64,000 nt of DNA from Kitasatospora sp. NBC_00315 (GTDB lineage Bacteria; Actinomycetota; Actinomycetes; Streptomycetales; Streptomycetaceae), in the NCBI RefSeq assembly GCF_041435095.1, contig NZ_CP108025.1, positions 8,177,845 to 8,241,844 on the forward strand, written 5' to 3'. Made by a program: the position numbers and the translations under genes. Positions 8,085 through 16,277 of this stretch are shown piece by piece; the first letter of the stretch is position 1, and every line of letters starts with the position of its first letter. A model generated the notes under the pieces. It saw only the letters and a program-made list of their open reading frames with translations, had not been told where the DNA came from and did not search any database.

Positions 8085-8219
8085 CCACGGGCGCGGGGTG
8101 GCCGTCATGAACAACCGCCGGTCACAGGGGATGCGGGTGTTGTCCAGGATCGCCGCCCACGGCTTCCCAGCCTGACCAGAGACCCGGTGGGCCTCGTCCG
8201 TTTTACCGGTCTGTGAGTT
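8085..8219 (-). pseudogene. DEAH-box helicase fragment
   Basis: About 45 codons read INSQTGKTDEAHRVSGQ, KPWAAILDNTRIP and RRLFMTATPRPW. These are the Walker B/DEAH motif II and the TAT motif III of the superfamily 2 helicases that carry helicase-associated domains in Streptomyces. Both sides are unrelated sequence. It is an isolated core fragment, probably of the same family whose HA-domain fragments recur from 34 kb to the right edge. Confidence 0.65.
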
Positions 8220-8436
8220 GATCGCCACCACGCTGGCCCGGATACGCGCCCACCGGCACCCCCTGGTCGCCTGAACACCGCCCCGACCCGGCCCGAACCA
8301 CCCGCACCAGCCCTGGAAAGCCGCCCAGCCGGCACGACAGCCGGGCCACATGCCTGCCCACGCACGCCGGACACGCGCCGACGGCCAGCGCAGAGATCAA
8401 CTGACTGGGCCTCCGGTCACTACCTGCGAATTCGGG

Positions 8437-8997
8437 TCAGAACCGTCCGTTCCAGTCGCCGTCCTGCTTCCACAGAGGCGCACCTTTGACACGGGTCAAC
8501 AGGATGTCCGCCAGGTGGTAGGAGCCCGTAACGACATCCGCAAGGAGCTCCGTGGCCGTGACGTCGACGACATCCCATCTGAGGTCGTCCTGGATCCAGA
8601 CCACCACAGGCCAGGCGTCGGGATCCGTGCCGACCGTGTGCCAGAAGCAGTAATCGCCCTTGGTGTTGTTCGCCCATGCGAGAAGGCCGCCGGGAGCGGG
8701 ATGGATCTCGAACGGGATCTCCTCCTCCCTGTCCTCGTAGGCGAGCAGGATGTCCTCCTCGGCAAACCGGTTCGCCCGCACGAACTTCTCGAAGCCATGC
8801 GGATCGAACTGGGCTGACGGAACCCACACCAGGAGGTCATTGCAGATCCTGACGGAACCGTACCGATCGACGAAGGCGCGGTAGTCCTGCGGCAGTACCA
8901 CCCCGGTCTCAGCGGCACAGCGGTCCCACGGAGGCGGAGCGACCGCCCTCTCGGGTTCACCGAGAATGTCTTGGATGCGTTGCAACGGTCTACTCAT
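8437..8997 (-). CDS. SMI1/KNR4 (SUKH) family immunity protein
   Basis: The 186-residue product has the SUKH layout: an N-terminal helix (RIQDILGEPE), the characteristic ETGVVLPQDYRAFVDRYGS block, and a beta-rich centre ending in helices. SUKH proteins commonly neutralise nuclease or deaminase toxins of polymorphic toxin systems. Its start lies 9 bases after the stop of a C-terminal toxin-like fragment in the same direction, the usual toxin-then-immunity order. The gene looks complete and undamaged although the cognate toxin is broken. Cytoplasmic. Confidence 0.8.
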   Translation of the reverse strand: MSRPLQRIQDILGEPERAVAPPPWDRCAAETGVVLPQDYRAFVDRYGSVRICNDLLVWVPSAQFDPHGFEKFVRANRFAEEDILLAYEDREEEIPFEIHPAPGGLLAWANNTKGDYCFWHTVGTDPDAWPVVVWIQDDLRWDVVDVTATELLADVVTGSYHLADILLTRVKGAPLWKQDGDWNGRF

Positions 8998-9006
8998 GAC
9001 CGCTCC

Positions 9007-9269
9007 TCACGGGTTTCCGTCCCACAGGTCCACGCGTTGCTTCTTGTCGTCCTTCGCATGGTTCCACACGAACGTGTGCTCGCTCATCCCCAAGGCTCCG
9101 TTGTCGTAGGTTCCGACGGCCGACATCCACACGCCGACGGGTATGACGTCGGTCGGCTTCGCACAGACGGGATCGCCGGGGACAGACCTGCCGCGTGGGC
9201 AAGCTCCTCCTGACTCATCCCGGCCCGTCGCCGGTACTTCCGTACGTTGTCCACAAGTTCCATCGTCAT
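9007..9269 (-). pseudogene. XRE-type regulator 5' end joined to a toxin-like C-terminal tail
   Basis: An ATG at 9269 starts MTMELVDNVRKYRRRAGMSQ followed by EELAHAAGLS, the first half of an XRE helix-turn-helix. At about 9183 this passes into a different frame reading DPVCAKPTDVIPVGVWMSAV and then LGMSEHTFVWNHAKDDKKQR to a stop at 9007. The second part looks like the end of a secreted polymorphic toxin, judged by its position directly before a SUKH immunity gene. The join is out of frame, so neither product is made whole. A deletion between a regulator gene and a toxin gene explains it. Confidence 0.55.
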
Positions 9270-9568
9270 CTGCTCACCACCTCCAGCGCCACGGTACGCC
9301 GGGTGGGCGAACCGACCGGGCGCTCTGGGCAGATACCCACCCGAGACGGTGACCCACCGCCACGCGCAGCGCCGGGCACGCGGTTGACTGGAACGGCGGC
9401 ACCGGAGCCTGCGGCAGGCTGCGGGCTTGAGCGGGACGGGTCCCTCGCCGGTGGTGGGCAGGGTGTAGGCGATGAAGCTGTGGTGGGTGAGCTCCAGTAT
9501 CACCTCCGCCCGCGCGCAAAGTCGGCCCTGAACGCGCCGCGATCCGGGTCCCCCTCGTCGGGTCACCG

Positions 9569-9660
9569 GGTCCGCAGGCGTGGGGCAACGGGTTGGGAAC
9601 GCCACGCCTGCGGACCTGGTCACCCACGCCTGCGGACCCGGCCGCTCATGCCTGCTGACC
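9569..9660. repeat. Cluster of inverted and direct 15-bp repeats
   Basis: A 15-base word (reverse complement of CCACGCCTGCGGACC) at 9569-9583 pairs perfectly with 9602-9616, and the same right arm recurs at 9624-9638. A third, decayed copy follows near 9645-9660. The cluster lies 55-145 bases before the M48 protease start. It could regulate that gene or be a recombination relic. The remainder of 9270-9712 has only fragmentary minus-strand coding texture, such as EVILELTHHSFIAYTLPTTG. Confidence 0.6.
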
Positions 9661-9712
9661 TGGTGCCTCACGCCGTGGCTGCGCCCCGCCGGCCGTCTGG
9701 CATGATCACCAG

Positions 9713-11035
9713 ATGATCGCCCCCGACATCGCCCCACCGCGCGCCTGCCCGCACTGCGCTGCCCCGCTGGAAACCGACGAACGCTTCCCGACCTGGTGCC
9801 CGGCCTGCGAGTGGGGCCTGCTCCCGGCACCGGAGGCCGAGGCGCACCGGACCCCCGATGACCGGGCCCACGCCGAGCGCGGTGCGCGGCGGGAGGAGGC
9901 CCGCAGGCGCGCCGTCCGGGTCCGGGTCGAGTCGTTGTACGAGGCGACAGCGGACGGGAGTGCGCCGACACGGGACAGGACGTGGCTCGCGGCCGCCGCC
10001 ATCGCCGGGCTGGTGCACCTGGTCACCTTTGGCCTGCTCGCGGGATCGGTCCTGCTGCTCTGCGGCGGGGCGTGGCCGATGCGCATCCTCGGTGCGGTGG
10101 GCCTGGTTGTGACCTACGGCCTGCGACCCAGGCTCGGCCGGGTCGTCCGGGACGAAACGATCCTGCGCCGCTGCGACGCCCCCGCGCTCTACGCCCTGGC
10201 CGACCGTGTCAGCTCGGCGGTGGGGGCCCGGCCGGTCGACCACATCCGGGTGACCGACGAGTTCAACGCCTCGTTCGGCCGATACGGGCTGCGCCGGCGC
10301 AGCGTGCTGGTGCTCGGCCTGCCGCTCTGGGTGTCGCTCGGCCCGCAGGAGCGGGTGGCGCTTCTGGGCCACGAGTTCGGACACGACGTCAACGGCGACC
10401 ATCGCCGGGGCCTCTGGCTGCACTCGGCGGTGACCGCTCTGGTGGAGTGGCACCACCTCACCCGCCCGGACGGGGACGGGGGGAGCGGCGCCGGATTCAC
10501 GATCGGCACTGTTAACGTGCTCGTCGGCATGGTGCACGGGCTGGTCCATCGCGTCGTCCGAGCCCTGCTCGTCCTCCTGGACCGCCTTACCGTCCGTTCC
10601 GGGCAGGGCGCCGAGTACCGGGCCGACGCACTCGCTGCCAAGGTCGGCTCGGCCGCCGCCGTCCGAGGTCTGCTGGAGGTGCTCCTCCACCCGCAGAGTG
10701 CGGAGACGGTCCTGCTGCGCTTCCGGAGCATGCCCAGGCAGGGCCGGGGTGCACGGTCGGCCAGCCGGAGGGAGGACGTGGACCTCTGGGCCCGGATCAC
10801 CGCACAGATCGCCGACGTGCCGCCACTCGAACGCGAGCGCAGGCTTCGCCTCTCCGCTCGGGAGTTCGAGGCGGTGGACGCCACGCACCCGCCGACCCAC
10901 CTGCGGCTCCGACTGCTCGGCACCCGGCCGGCCGGTGAACCCACCGTAGTCCTCACCGACCAGGAGGCGGCGGCGATAGAGAACGAGCTCGCGCCGGCCC
11001 GGGCACGGGTGGTCGCCGCGCTGATGGCGGGCTGA
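9713..11035 (+). CDS. M48-family membrane zinc metalloprotease with N-terminal zinc ribbon
   Basis: The 440-residue protein begins with a likely zinc ribbon (CPHC near residue 12 and CPAC near 33). Two hydrophobic segments follow at about 93-135 (AAAIAGLVHLVTFGLLAGSV; ILGAVGLVVTYGL). The protease domain has DEFNASF ahead of the catalytic GHEFGHDVNGDH (HExxH) near residue 223, and a downstream EYRADALAAK that supplies the third zinc ligand. This is the M48/HtpX layout; such enzymes cleave damaged or regulatory membrane proteins. The catalytic part should face the cytoplasm given the zinc ribbon. The ATG at 9713 begins a natural N-terminus. Complete and apparently monocistronic. Confidence 0.85.
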   Translation: MIAPDIAPPRACPHCAAPLETDERFPTWCPACEWGLLPAPEAEAHRTPDDRAHAERGARREEARRRAVRVRVESLYEATADGSAPTRDRTWLAAAAIAGLVHLVTFGLLAGSVLLLCGGAWPMRILGAVGLVVTYGLRPRLGRVVRDETILRRCDAPALYALADRVSSAVGARPVDHIRVTDEFNASFGRYGLRRRSVLVLGLPLWVSLGPQERVALLGHEFGHDVNGDHRRGLWLHSAVTALVEWHHLTRPDGDGGSGAGFTIGTVNVLVGMVHGLVHRVVRALLVLLDRLTVRSGQGAEYRADALAAKVGSAAAVRGLLEVLLHPQSAETVLLRFRSMPRQGRGARSASRREDVDLWARITAQIADVPPLERERRLRLSAREFEAVDATHPPTHLRLRLLGTRPAGEPTVVLTDQEAAAIENELAPARARVVAALMAG

Positions 11036-11115
11036 GCGAGGCTCATCGCCGAGTATCGCGTCCGGGAGGGCACCGGGGGAGGGGGGAGGCCGCCGGTCGG
11101 GGCGGCGGCGGGCTC

Positions 11116-11427
11116 GACCAGGTCGGCCGCGTCCTGCCGGCAGGCGACCCGGGACGGCCGACGCCGTGGACGAGGCAGTTGAGGCCCGTCGACGAGGCAA
11201 CCCCCGCCGCATAGGCAGATGCCTCCACCGCCATGCTCCAGTGCACGGGGTGTCACCGATGCCGGCAGCGGCATCCGCATCAGCTGGGAGAGCACGGTGG
11301 ACCGCGAGAGCGCGACGTTGAGGATGCGTAGCATCCGGGCCCCGCCCCGGCCCGCCCGCACGACGCCGACGGCCTCGACCAGGCGCTGCAGCAGCGGGGT
11401 CCGCCGCTGGTAGCGCACGGTCAGTCC
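11116..11427 (-). pseudogene. ISL3-family transposase relic
   Basis: The frame reads LTVRYQRRTPLLQRLVEAVG, then GGARMLRILNVALSRSTVLS and MPLPASVTPRAL. This is the helix-turn-helix and pre-DDE region of ISL3 transposases. The DDE start that should follow (normally VDDFA after the TPR block) is scrambled across frames. Both ends are missing. It abuts an IS630 relic on the opposite strand at about 11430. Confidence 0.6.
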
Positions 11428-11433
11428 CGGTAC

Positions 11434-11517
11434 CACAAGGAAGTCCTCGACGAAGTCGAGGTGCACCTGGTCCTGGACAACTACGCCACTCACAAGACGC
11501 CGGCCATCAAGACGTGT
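11434..11517 (+). pseudogene. IS630-family transposase relic
   Basis: About 28 codons read HKEVLDEVEVHLVLDNYATH and then KTPAIKT. The LDNYATHKTP block contains the second catalytic Asp of IS630-type DDE transposases. Only this block survives. Confidence 0.6.
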
Positions 11518-11922
11518 CGACGGCCCGCCCGCACAGCCGACCCACCTGCATCTCCACCGGGCGAAGATCCTTCAGGGCGACTTCGCGCTGCCCCACACCG
11601 GCGGCATGTACCGCATCGCCATCGAAGACATCAGCAACTGGACCATCGGCGATCTCAGTTCTTGCGGTCGGGGTACTGGTACTCGCTTCTGTCTCCTTGG
11701 CCGGTCGGGTGGCCGTCGGGGTGGCCGGGGTCCGTTTCTGGCTGCCGAAGCGGCTGATGGCGGGTGGTGTCGCAGGGGCGTGGGCGCCGAACCGGCCGCT
11801 GCACAGGCGTTTCGGCCAGGCCACGGTCGGCTCCGGCGGGACGCCCGGTTCGATGCGACTCGTGTGCAGCGCCCCAGGCCCTTCCCCGCGGCGTGCGCCG
11901 GGCGGGGAGGCCGAGCGAGGTG
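11518..11922. other. Gene-free or heavily decayed region
   Basis: Short plus-strand stretches such as GDFALPHTGGMYRIAIEDIS (near 11580-11635) and a hydrophobic VLAVGVLVLASVSLAG (near 11665-11715, another frame) suggest decayed coding sequence. No start or family can be assigned. Confidence 0.25.
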
Positions 11923-11970
11923 CGGGGTGCGGCCGGCCGGGCTCGTTGCCGTACGGCGGGCCGCACCCCG
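11923..11970 (-). terminator. htpG terminator hairpin
   Basis: A perfect 12-bp stem (11923-11934 with 11959-11970) encloses a 24-base loop, starting 8 bases past the htpG stop codon on the minus strand. Confidence 0.6.
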
Positions 11971-11977
11971 GCGGTGG

Positions 11978-13924
11978 TTACAGGGCGCGGGTGAGGCGCT
12001 CGGTCAGCAGGCGCGTGAAGCGGGCCGGGTCGGGCAGGTCGCCGCCTTCGGCGAGCAGGGCGCTGCCGTGGACGAGTTCGGCGATTTCGGCGAGTGCCGC
12101 GTTGTCGGCTCCTGTCTGGTGGGCCTGGTGCAGGGCAGCGATGAGGGGGTGGGTGGGGTTGAGTTCGAGGATGCGCTTGACCTGGGGGAGCTCCTGGCCC
12201 ATGGCCCGGTACATCTTCTCCAGGGTGGGCGTCAGGTCGTGGGCGTCGCCGACCAGACACGCCGCAGAGGTGGTCAGGCGGGTGGAGAGTCGGACCTGCT
12301 TGACGTGCTCGGTCAGCGTGGTCTGGAGCCAGGCGAGGAGGGCGGCGAAGTCCTCCTCACGCTGGGCCTTGTCCGCCTTCGCCTCGTCACCGCCGTCCCC
12401 GTCGGCGGCGGTGTCGAGGTCGACCTGGCCCTTGGCGATGGACTGGAAGCGGTGACCGTCGAAGGCGGGGATCTGGTCGGTCCAGACCTCGTCGACGGGG
12501 TCGGTGAGGATCAGGACCTCGTAGCCCTTGGCGGTGAAGGCCTCCATGTGAGGGGAGTTCTCCACCATCGCCCGGTTCTCGCCGGTCAGGTAGTAGATGG
12601 TGTCCTGGCCGTCCTTCATCCGCTCCACGTACTCGCGCAGCGTGGTCGGCTTCTCCGCATCATTGGTCGAGGCGGCGCTGACCAGTTCCAACAACGCGTC
12701 TGTGTTGTCACGGTCCTCGATCAGGCCCTCCTTGAGGACCCGGCCGAACTGCTCCCACACCGTCGCGTAGGTCTCGCTGTTCTTGGTTCGCATGTCCTTG
12801 AGAGCGCCGAGGACCTTCTTGACGAGGCGCCGGCGTACGGCGGTGATCTGGTGGTCGTGCTGCAGGATCTCGCGGGAGACGTTCAGCGACAGGTCGTGGG
12901 CGTCCACCACGCCCTTGACGAACCGCAGGTAGTTCGGCATCAGCGCGTCACAGTCGTCCATGATGAACACCCGCTTGACGTACAACTGCACGCCTCGCCT
13001 GGTGTCCCGGGAGAACAGGTCGAACGGGGCATGGGCGGGGATGAACAGCAGCGCCTCGTACTCGAAGGTCCCCTCGGCGCGCATGTGGATCGTCTCGGCC
13101 GGGTCCTGCCAGTCATGGCTGATCTGCTGGTAGAACTCGCTGTACTCGGCCTCGCTCACCTCGCTGCGAGGACGGGCCCACAGCGCCTTCATCGAGTTCA
13201 GCGTCTCCGGCTCGCCCGCAGCCTCCCCGTCGGCGCCGGCCTCGGCACCGCCCTCGGTGGTGGCACTGACGGGCTCGGTGGCCATCCTGATGGGCCAGCG
13301 AATGAAGTCCGAATACTGCTTGACGATCTGCCGGATCTTCCACTGGGCCAGGTAGTCGCCCAGGCCGTCCTCGCTGTCCTCGGCCTTGAGGTGCAGGGTG
13401 ACCGAGGTGCCGACCGGCAGACCGTCGATCTCCGTGATGGTGTAGCTGCCCTCGCCGTCGGACTCCCACACTGTGCCTTGCTCGGTGCCCGCCCGCCGGG
13501 TGTGGAGGGTGACCTTGTCGGCAACCATGAACGCCGAGTAGAAGCCGACGCCGAACTGCCCGATCAGGTGCTGCGCCGCGTCCGCGTCCTTCGCCTCCTT
13601 GATCTTCGCCAGCAGGCCGGCGGTGCCGGACTTGGCGATGGTGCCGATCAGGTCGACGACGTCGTCGCGGGTCATGCCGATGCCGTTGTCCCGCACGGTC
13701 AGGGTGCGGGCGCCCCTGTCGACCTCCAGAATGATGTGCGGGTCGGAGGTCTCAAGGGTGGAGTCGGTGAGGGATTCCAGGCGGAGCTTGTCGAGGGCGT
13801 CGGATGCGTTGGAGATCAGCTCGCGCAGGAAGATGTCCTTGTTCGAGTAGATCGAGTGGATCACCAGCTGCAGCAGCTGACGGGTCTCCGCCTGGAACTC
13901 CAGCGTCTGGGTCGGACTTGCCAC
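11978..13924 (-). CDS. htpG: Molecular chaperone HtpG (bacterial Hsp90)
   Basis: The 648-residue protein has all Hsp90 landmarks. The N-terminal GHKL ATPase domain contains FLRELISNASDALDKLR, DNGIGM and GQFGVGFYSAFMVAD. The middle domain has the conserved LYVKRVFIMDD, LPNYLRFVKGVVD-like block (MPNYLRFVKGVVD here) and LSLNVSREILQ. The C-terminal dimerisation domain includes MGQELPQVKRILELNPTHP. It refolds and remodels client proteins in the cytosol with ATP. The GTG at 13924 sits behind GAAGGAG and yields the typical MASPTQTLEFQAE-like N-terminus; upstream in-frame sequence is not Hsp90-like. The middle-domain linker (around residues 220-245) is Ala/Glu-rich. It neighbours an HSP18-regulator-like gene. 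Confidence 0.97.
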   Translation of the reverse strand: MASPTQTLEFQAETRQLLQLVIHSIYSNKDIFLRELISNASDALDKLRLESLTDSTLETSDPHIILEVDRGARTLTVRDNGIGMTRDDVVDLIGTIAKSGTAGLLAKIKEAKDADAAQHLIGQFGVGFYSAFMVADKVTLHTRRAGTEQGTVWESDGEGSYTITEIDGLPVGTSVTLHLKAEDSEDGLGDYLAQWKIRQIVKQYSDFIRWPIRMATEPVSATTEGGAEAGADGEAAGEPETLNSMKALWARPRSEVSEAEYSEFYQQISHDWQDPAETIHMRAEGTFEYEALLFIPAHAPFDLFSRDTRRGVQLYVKRVFIMDDCDALMPNYLRFVKGVVDAHDLSLNVSREILQHDHQITAVRRRLVKKVLGALKDMRTKNSETYATVWEQFGRVLKEGLIEDRDNTDALLELVSAASTNDAEKPTTLREYVERMKDGQDTIYYLTGENRAMVENSPHMEAFTAKGYEVLILTDPVDEVWTDQIPAFDGHRFQSIAKGQVDLDTAADGDGGDEAKADKAQREEDFAALLAWLQTTLTEHVKQVRLSTRLTTSAACLVGDAHDLTPTLEKMYRAMGQELPQVKRILELNPTHPLIAALHQAHQTGADNAALAEIAELVHGSALLAEGGDLPDPARFTRLLTERLTRAL

Positions 13925-14018
13925 GGGAGGCGTCTCCTTCGAGTGGTGGAACGGGGGTTCGGATGGGGTCGAGCCGCCGGGGTCGGCCGGTGTGCTGTGT
14001 GGCCGGCCCCGGGGGTGT

Positions 14019-14480
14019 TCAGATGTGGCTGAGGGGCTGGTAGGGCTGCTCGGGGCGGGTGTGGCCGGGACCGGCGGTACCGTAGCAGGACAGGAAGAGC
14101 TTCCAGCCGTCGCGGCACTCCAGTGTCGCGCCGTAACGGACCGCGGGCGGGTCCGAGCGCGTGCTGTACCGGTCGGCGCGCACGATCCCGCCATCCGGGT
14201 TGTCGGCCGCGGCGGCGGCGACCAGGGCCTGCTCGACGAGGGCCACTGCAACCGAGGAGCCCGTCAGGTCCGGCACCTCCACGCCCTCGGCGCCGTCGCC
14301 GGTGGTGACGGTGGGGGCGGGGCCGCTGGCGCCGGTGATGGTCCACCACACCTGTCCGCCGCCCTCCAGGGTCACGGTCAGTTCGTAGGGGCTGTCGTCG
14401 TCACGCCTGCTGGCACCGGTGATGCCCGGTGTGCCCGGGGAACGCTCGATGAGCAGTTGCTGGAGGTCGGCTGGAGTCAT
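14019..14480 (-). CDS. Hypothetical protein (153 aa)
   Basis: It starts MTPADLQQLLIERSPGTPGI and has a beta-rich centre (YELTVTLEGGGQVWWTITG), a helical stretch (SSVAVALVEQALVAAAAA) and a C-terminal part with ATLECRDGWKLFLSCYG. It looks like a compact cytoplasmic alpha/beta protein. It lies about 95 bases upstream of htpG in the same direction, which could allow co-transcription. No family is recognised. Confidence 0.6.
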   Translation of the reverse strand: MTPADLQQLLIERSPGTPGITGASRRDDDSPYELTVTLEGGGQVWWTITGASGPAPTVTTGDGAEGVEVPDLTGSSVAVALVEQALVAAAAADNPDGGIVRADRYSTRSDPPAVRYGATLECRDGWKLFLSCYGTAGPGHTRPEQPYQPLSHI

Positions 14481-14657
14481 GGGAGTCGGCTGGGGTCGGG
14501 GACGGGCAGGGCCGTCACGGTTCGGAAGATACGGGCGGTCTGCACGCCGAGGGCCGTCAGGACGTCAACTCGCGCCCCGCATAACCGGGCAGACGCTCGG
14601 CGGTAGCCGGTCCACCGTGTGCGGGTCGCGGACCGGCAGGGGCGCGACCCGGGGTGG

Positions 14658-15344
14658 TCACGGGCCTGCCGGGGATGTGCGGCGCTGCCGGTCGCTGTCG
14701 GCGCGCAGTTGGTCGGCGCGGGCGGTGAGCTGATCGAGGCGGCCGGCGATCGCCGGGTGGTCCGCCTCCAGCAGGGGCCGGGTCTCGGCGAGCGGGGCGA
14801 GCAGGCGGGCCGGGTCGTGGTGGCCGAGCGCGTCCAGGAGTCGATCTATGGCGGGGGCCGCTTGGGCGCTGAGGCCGTCCAGGGCACCGATCTGGCCGGC
14901 GAGGCGGCGCAGGTCGGCGGCGTTGTCGCGGGCCCAGGTGGTCACCGCCCGGTCTGCGGCGCGCTGGTCGCGCGTGGCCTGGACGCGCTGCTCGCCGGTG
15001 CTGCCCGCCTCGGTGCCGGCGTCCCTGTTGGGACGCAGGCGCAGGTAGCGGCGTTCGGCGGCCTGTCGGCTTTGGACGCCCAGCGGTTCGGCGAGGTCGG
15101 CCCATGTGGCGCCGGCATCGCGGGCGGTCTCGATCAGGCCGGTCTCCCAGTCGGCGAGTTCCTCGCGAAGGTGGCGCAGCGTCAAGAGTGCGGAAAGGGC
15201 CTGTCGCAGATCGCTCTGGCCCGCGTCGTCCGGAGGTGCGTGGCGGGCGGTGCGGGCGGCGGCGTCCATCACGCCCAGCGCGAAGGTGGCGGCCAGGAAC
15301 GAGGCCGGCCCAACCCCGGCCGTGCCGGTGTCCTGGATGTCCAT
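14658..15344 (-). CDS. HSP18-transcriptional-regulator-like protein
   Basis: The 228-residue, largely helical protein resembles the Streptomyces proteins annotated as HSP18 transcriptional regulators (related to OrfY of S. albus). It has GPASFLAATFALGVMDAAAR, then ALLTLRHLREELADWETGLI and the DNA-binding-like block GATWADLAEPLGVQSRQAAE before RRYLRLR. The family is thought to control small heat-shock protein expression. No hsp18 gene lies in this window, but htpG is two genes downstream on the same strand, so a stress-response setting is plausible. The ATG at 15344 begins a natural MDIQDTGTAG N-terminus. Confidence 0.7.
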   Translation of the reverse strand: MDIQDTGTAGVGPASFLAATFALGVMDAAARTARHAPPDDAGQSDLRQALSALLTLRHLREELADWETGLIETARDAGATWADLAEPLGVQSRQAAERRYLRLRPNRDAGTEAGSTGEQRVQATRDQRAADRAVTTWARDNAADLRRLAGQIGALDGLSAQAAPAIDRLLDALGHHDPARLLAPLAETRPLLEADHPAIAGRLDQLTARADQLRADSDRQRRTSPAGP

Positions 15345-15629
15345 GTCGTCACTCTTTCGCTGACTGGGTGTTTGTCGTCGTATGGATGACATGTTACAGC
15401 AGTTCGTGTCGCGCCGCACGGGTGCGAACCACCCGACGACCCTCTGGACCGGAGGTGTCCGACGACGTCCGTGCACACTGAGCGCGCATTGCGAGGGCGA
15501 TGTGGTAGGGCCAGGACCGCGTCGGCGGGATGCAGGTTCGGTGCTTTCGGGGCGCGGCAGGCGATCCGGTCGACTTCGACCCTGCCCAAGATGAAGGCCC
15601 TTTGCCGTTACGGAAGTTCACCCGCGCGT

Positions 15630-16118
15630 TCACTCGCGCGAGGCCACCACCATCCCCGCCCTGACCGGAGCGAACAGGCTCCCCGGGTGTCGCAACTGCG
15701 CGGCCCTCGGCCACTGCCCGCTTGAGGTGGTGCCGCACCCGCTCAACATCGCGGGCACTTGGCTCCAGGCCCAGCCACCCCACCACCTGCCCGCACCGCA
15801 CCGCCCCGCGCGCCCCGGCCAGCACCACCAGGACCTCCTCGGTGAGCTCCGCCGCCTGGCGAACCGCCTCACGCCGCGACGCCCCCCGAGCGCGGGGGCG
15901 CGATCACCACCGGCCGGGCCGGGTCCGCAACCACCGCAGCGGGCAGCGCCGGTAACTCACCGACCACCTGGAACGCCGTCGCGACCTGCGTCAGCTCCTC
16001 CTCACACAGCAGCAGGAGCCCCTGTTCTTCGAGTTCGTCCAGTTCCGCGCGCCGCGCGGCGTGCGCCGCGCGGCGTGCGCCGCGCGGCGATCCGTTCCAC
16101 GATCTTGGACTCCACCAT
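15630..16118 (-). pseudogene. Coiled-coil/winged-helix family protein, frameshifted by a 14-bp repeat expansion
   Basis: The ATG at 16118 starts MVESKIVERIAARR, closely matching MVASEMADRIAARR of the relic at 19.3-19.6 kb. After RIAARR the second copy continues AELDELE. Here two extra 14-bp units (28 bases, not a multiple of three) intervene, so AELDELEEQGLLLL appears in another frame. Later shifts near 15870 and 15695 lead through a winged-helix-like part (LTEEVLVVLAGARGAVRCGQ and ARDVERVRHHLKRAVAEGRA) to GSLFAPVRAG and a stop. The family is common in Streptomyces accessory DNA and of unknown function. Confidence 0.6.
16049..16090. repeat. Three tandem copies of a 14-bp unit inside a coding frame
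   Basis: Three copies of GCGCCGCGCGGCGT (the last ends in A) run from 16049 to 16090. The related gene at 19.5 kb has one copy at the same place. One or four copies would keep the frame; three do not. Confidence 0.8.
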
Positions 16119-16277
16119 GCGCGGATCGTAGGCCTCAACGGGCCCGCGCCGCCTGGGAACCAGCGAAACCCACCCAGGCCCGCGCCGCCAGACGATCGGG
16201 CCACAGATCCCGCCCGCGACCAGCATGCACGCGAGCAGCACCGAGCAGGCCGCCCCCCGGCCCGCCACAGGCGACAG

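Noticed and set aside
11606..14032. 808-codon open frame antisense to htpG
   Set aside because: It mirrors the codon bias of htpG on the other strand and has no natural protein composition.
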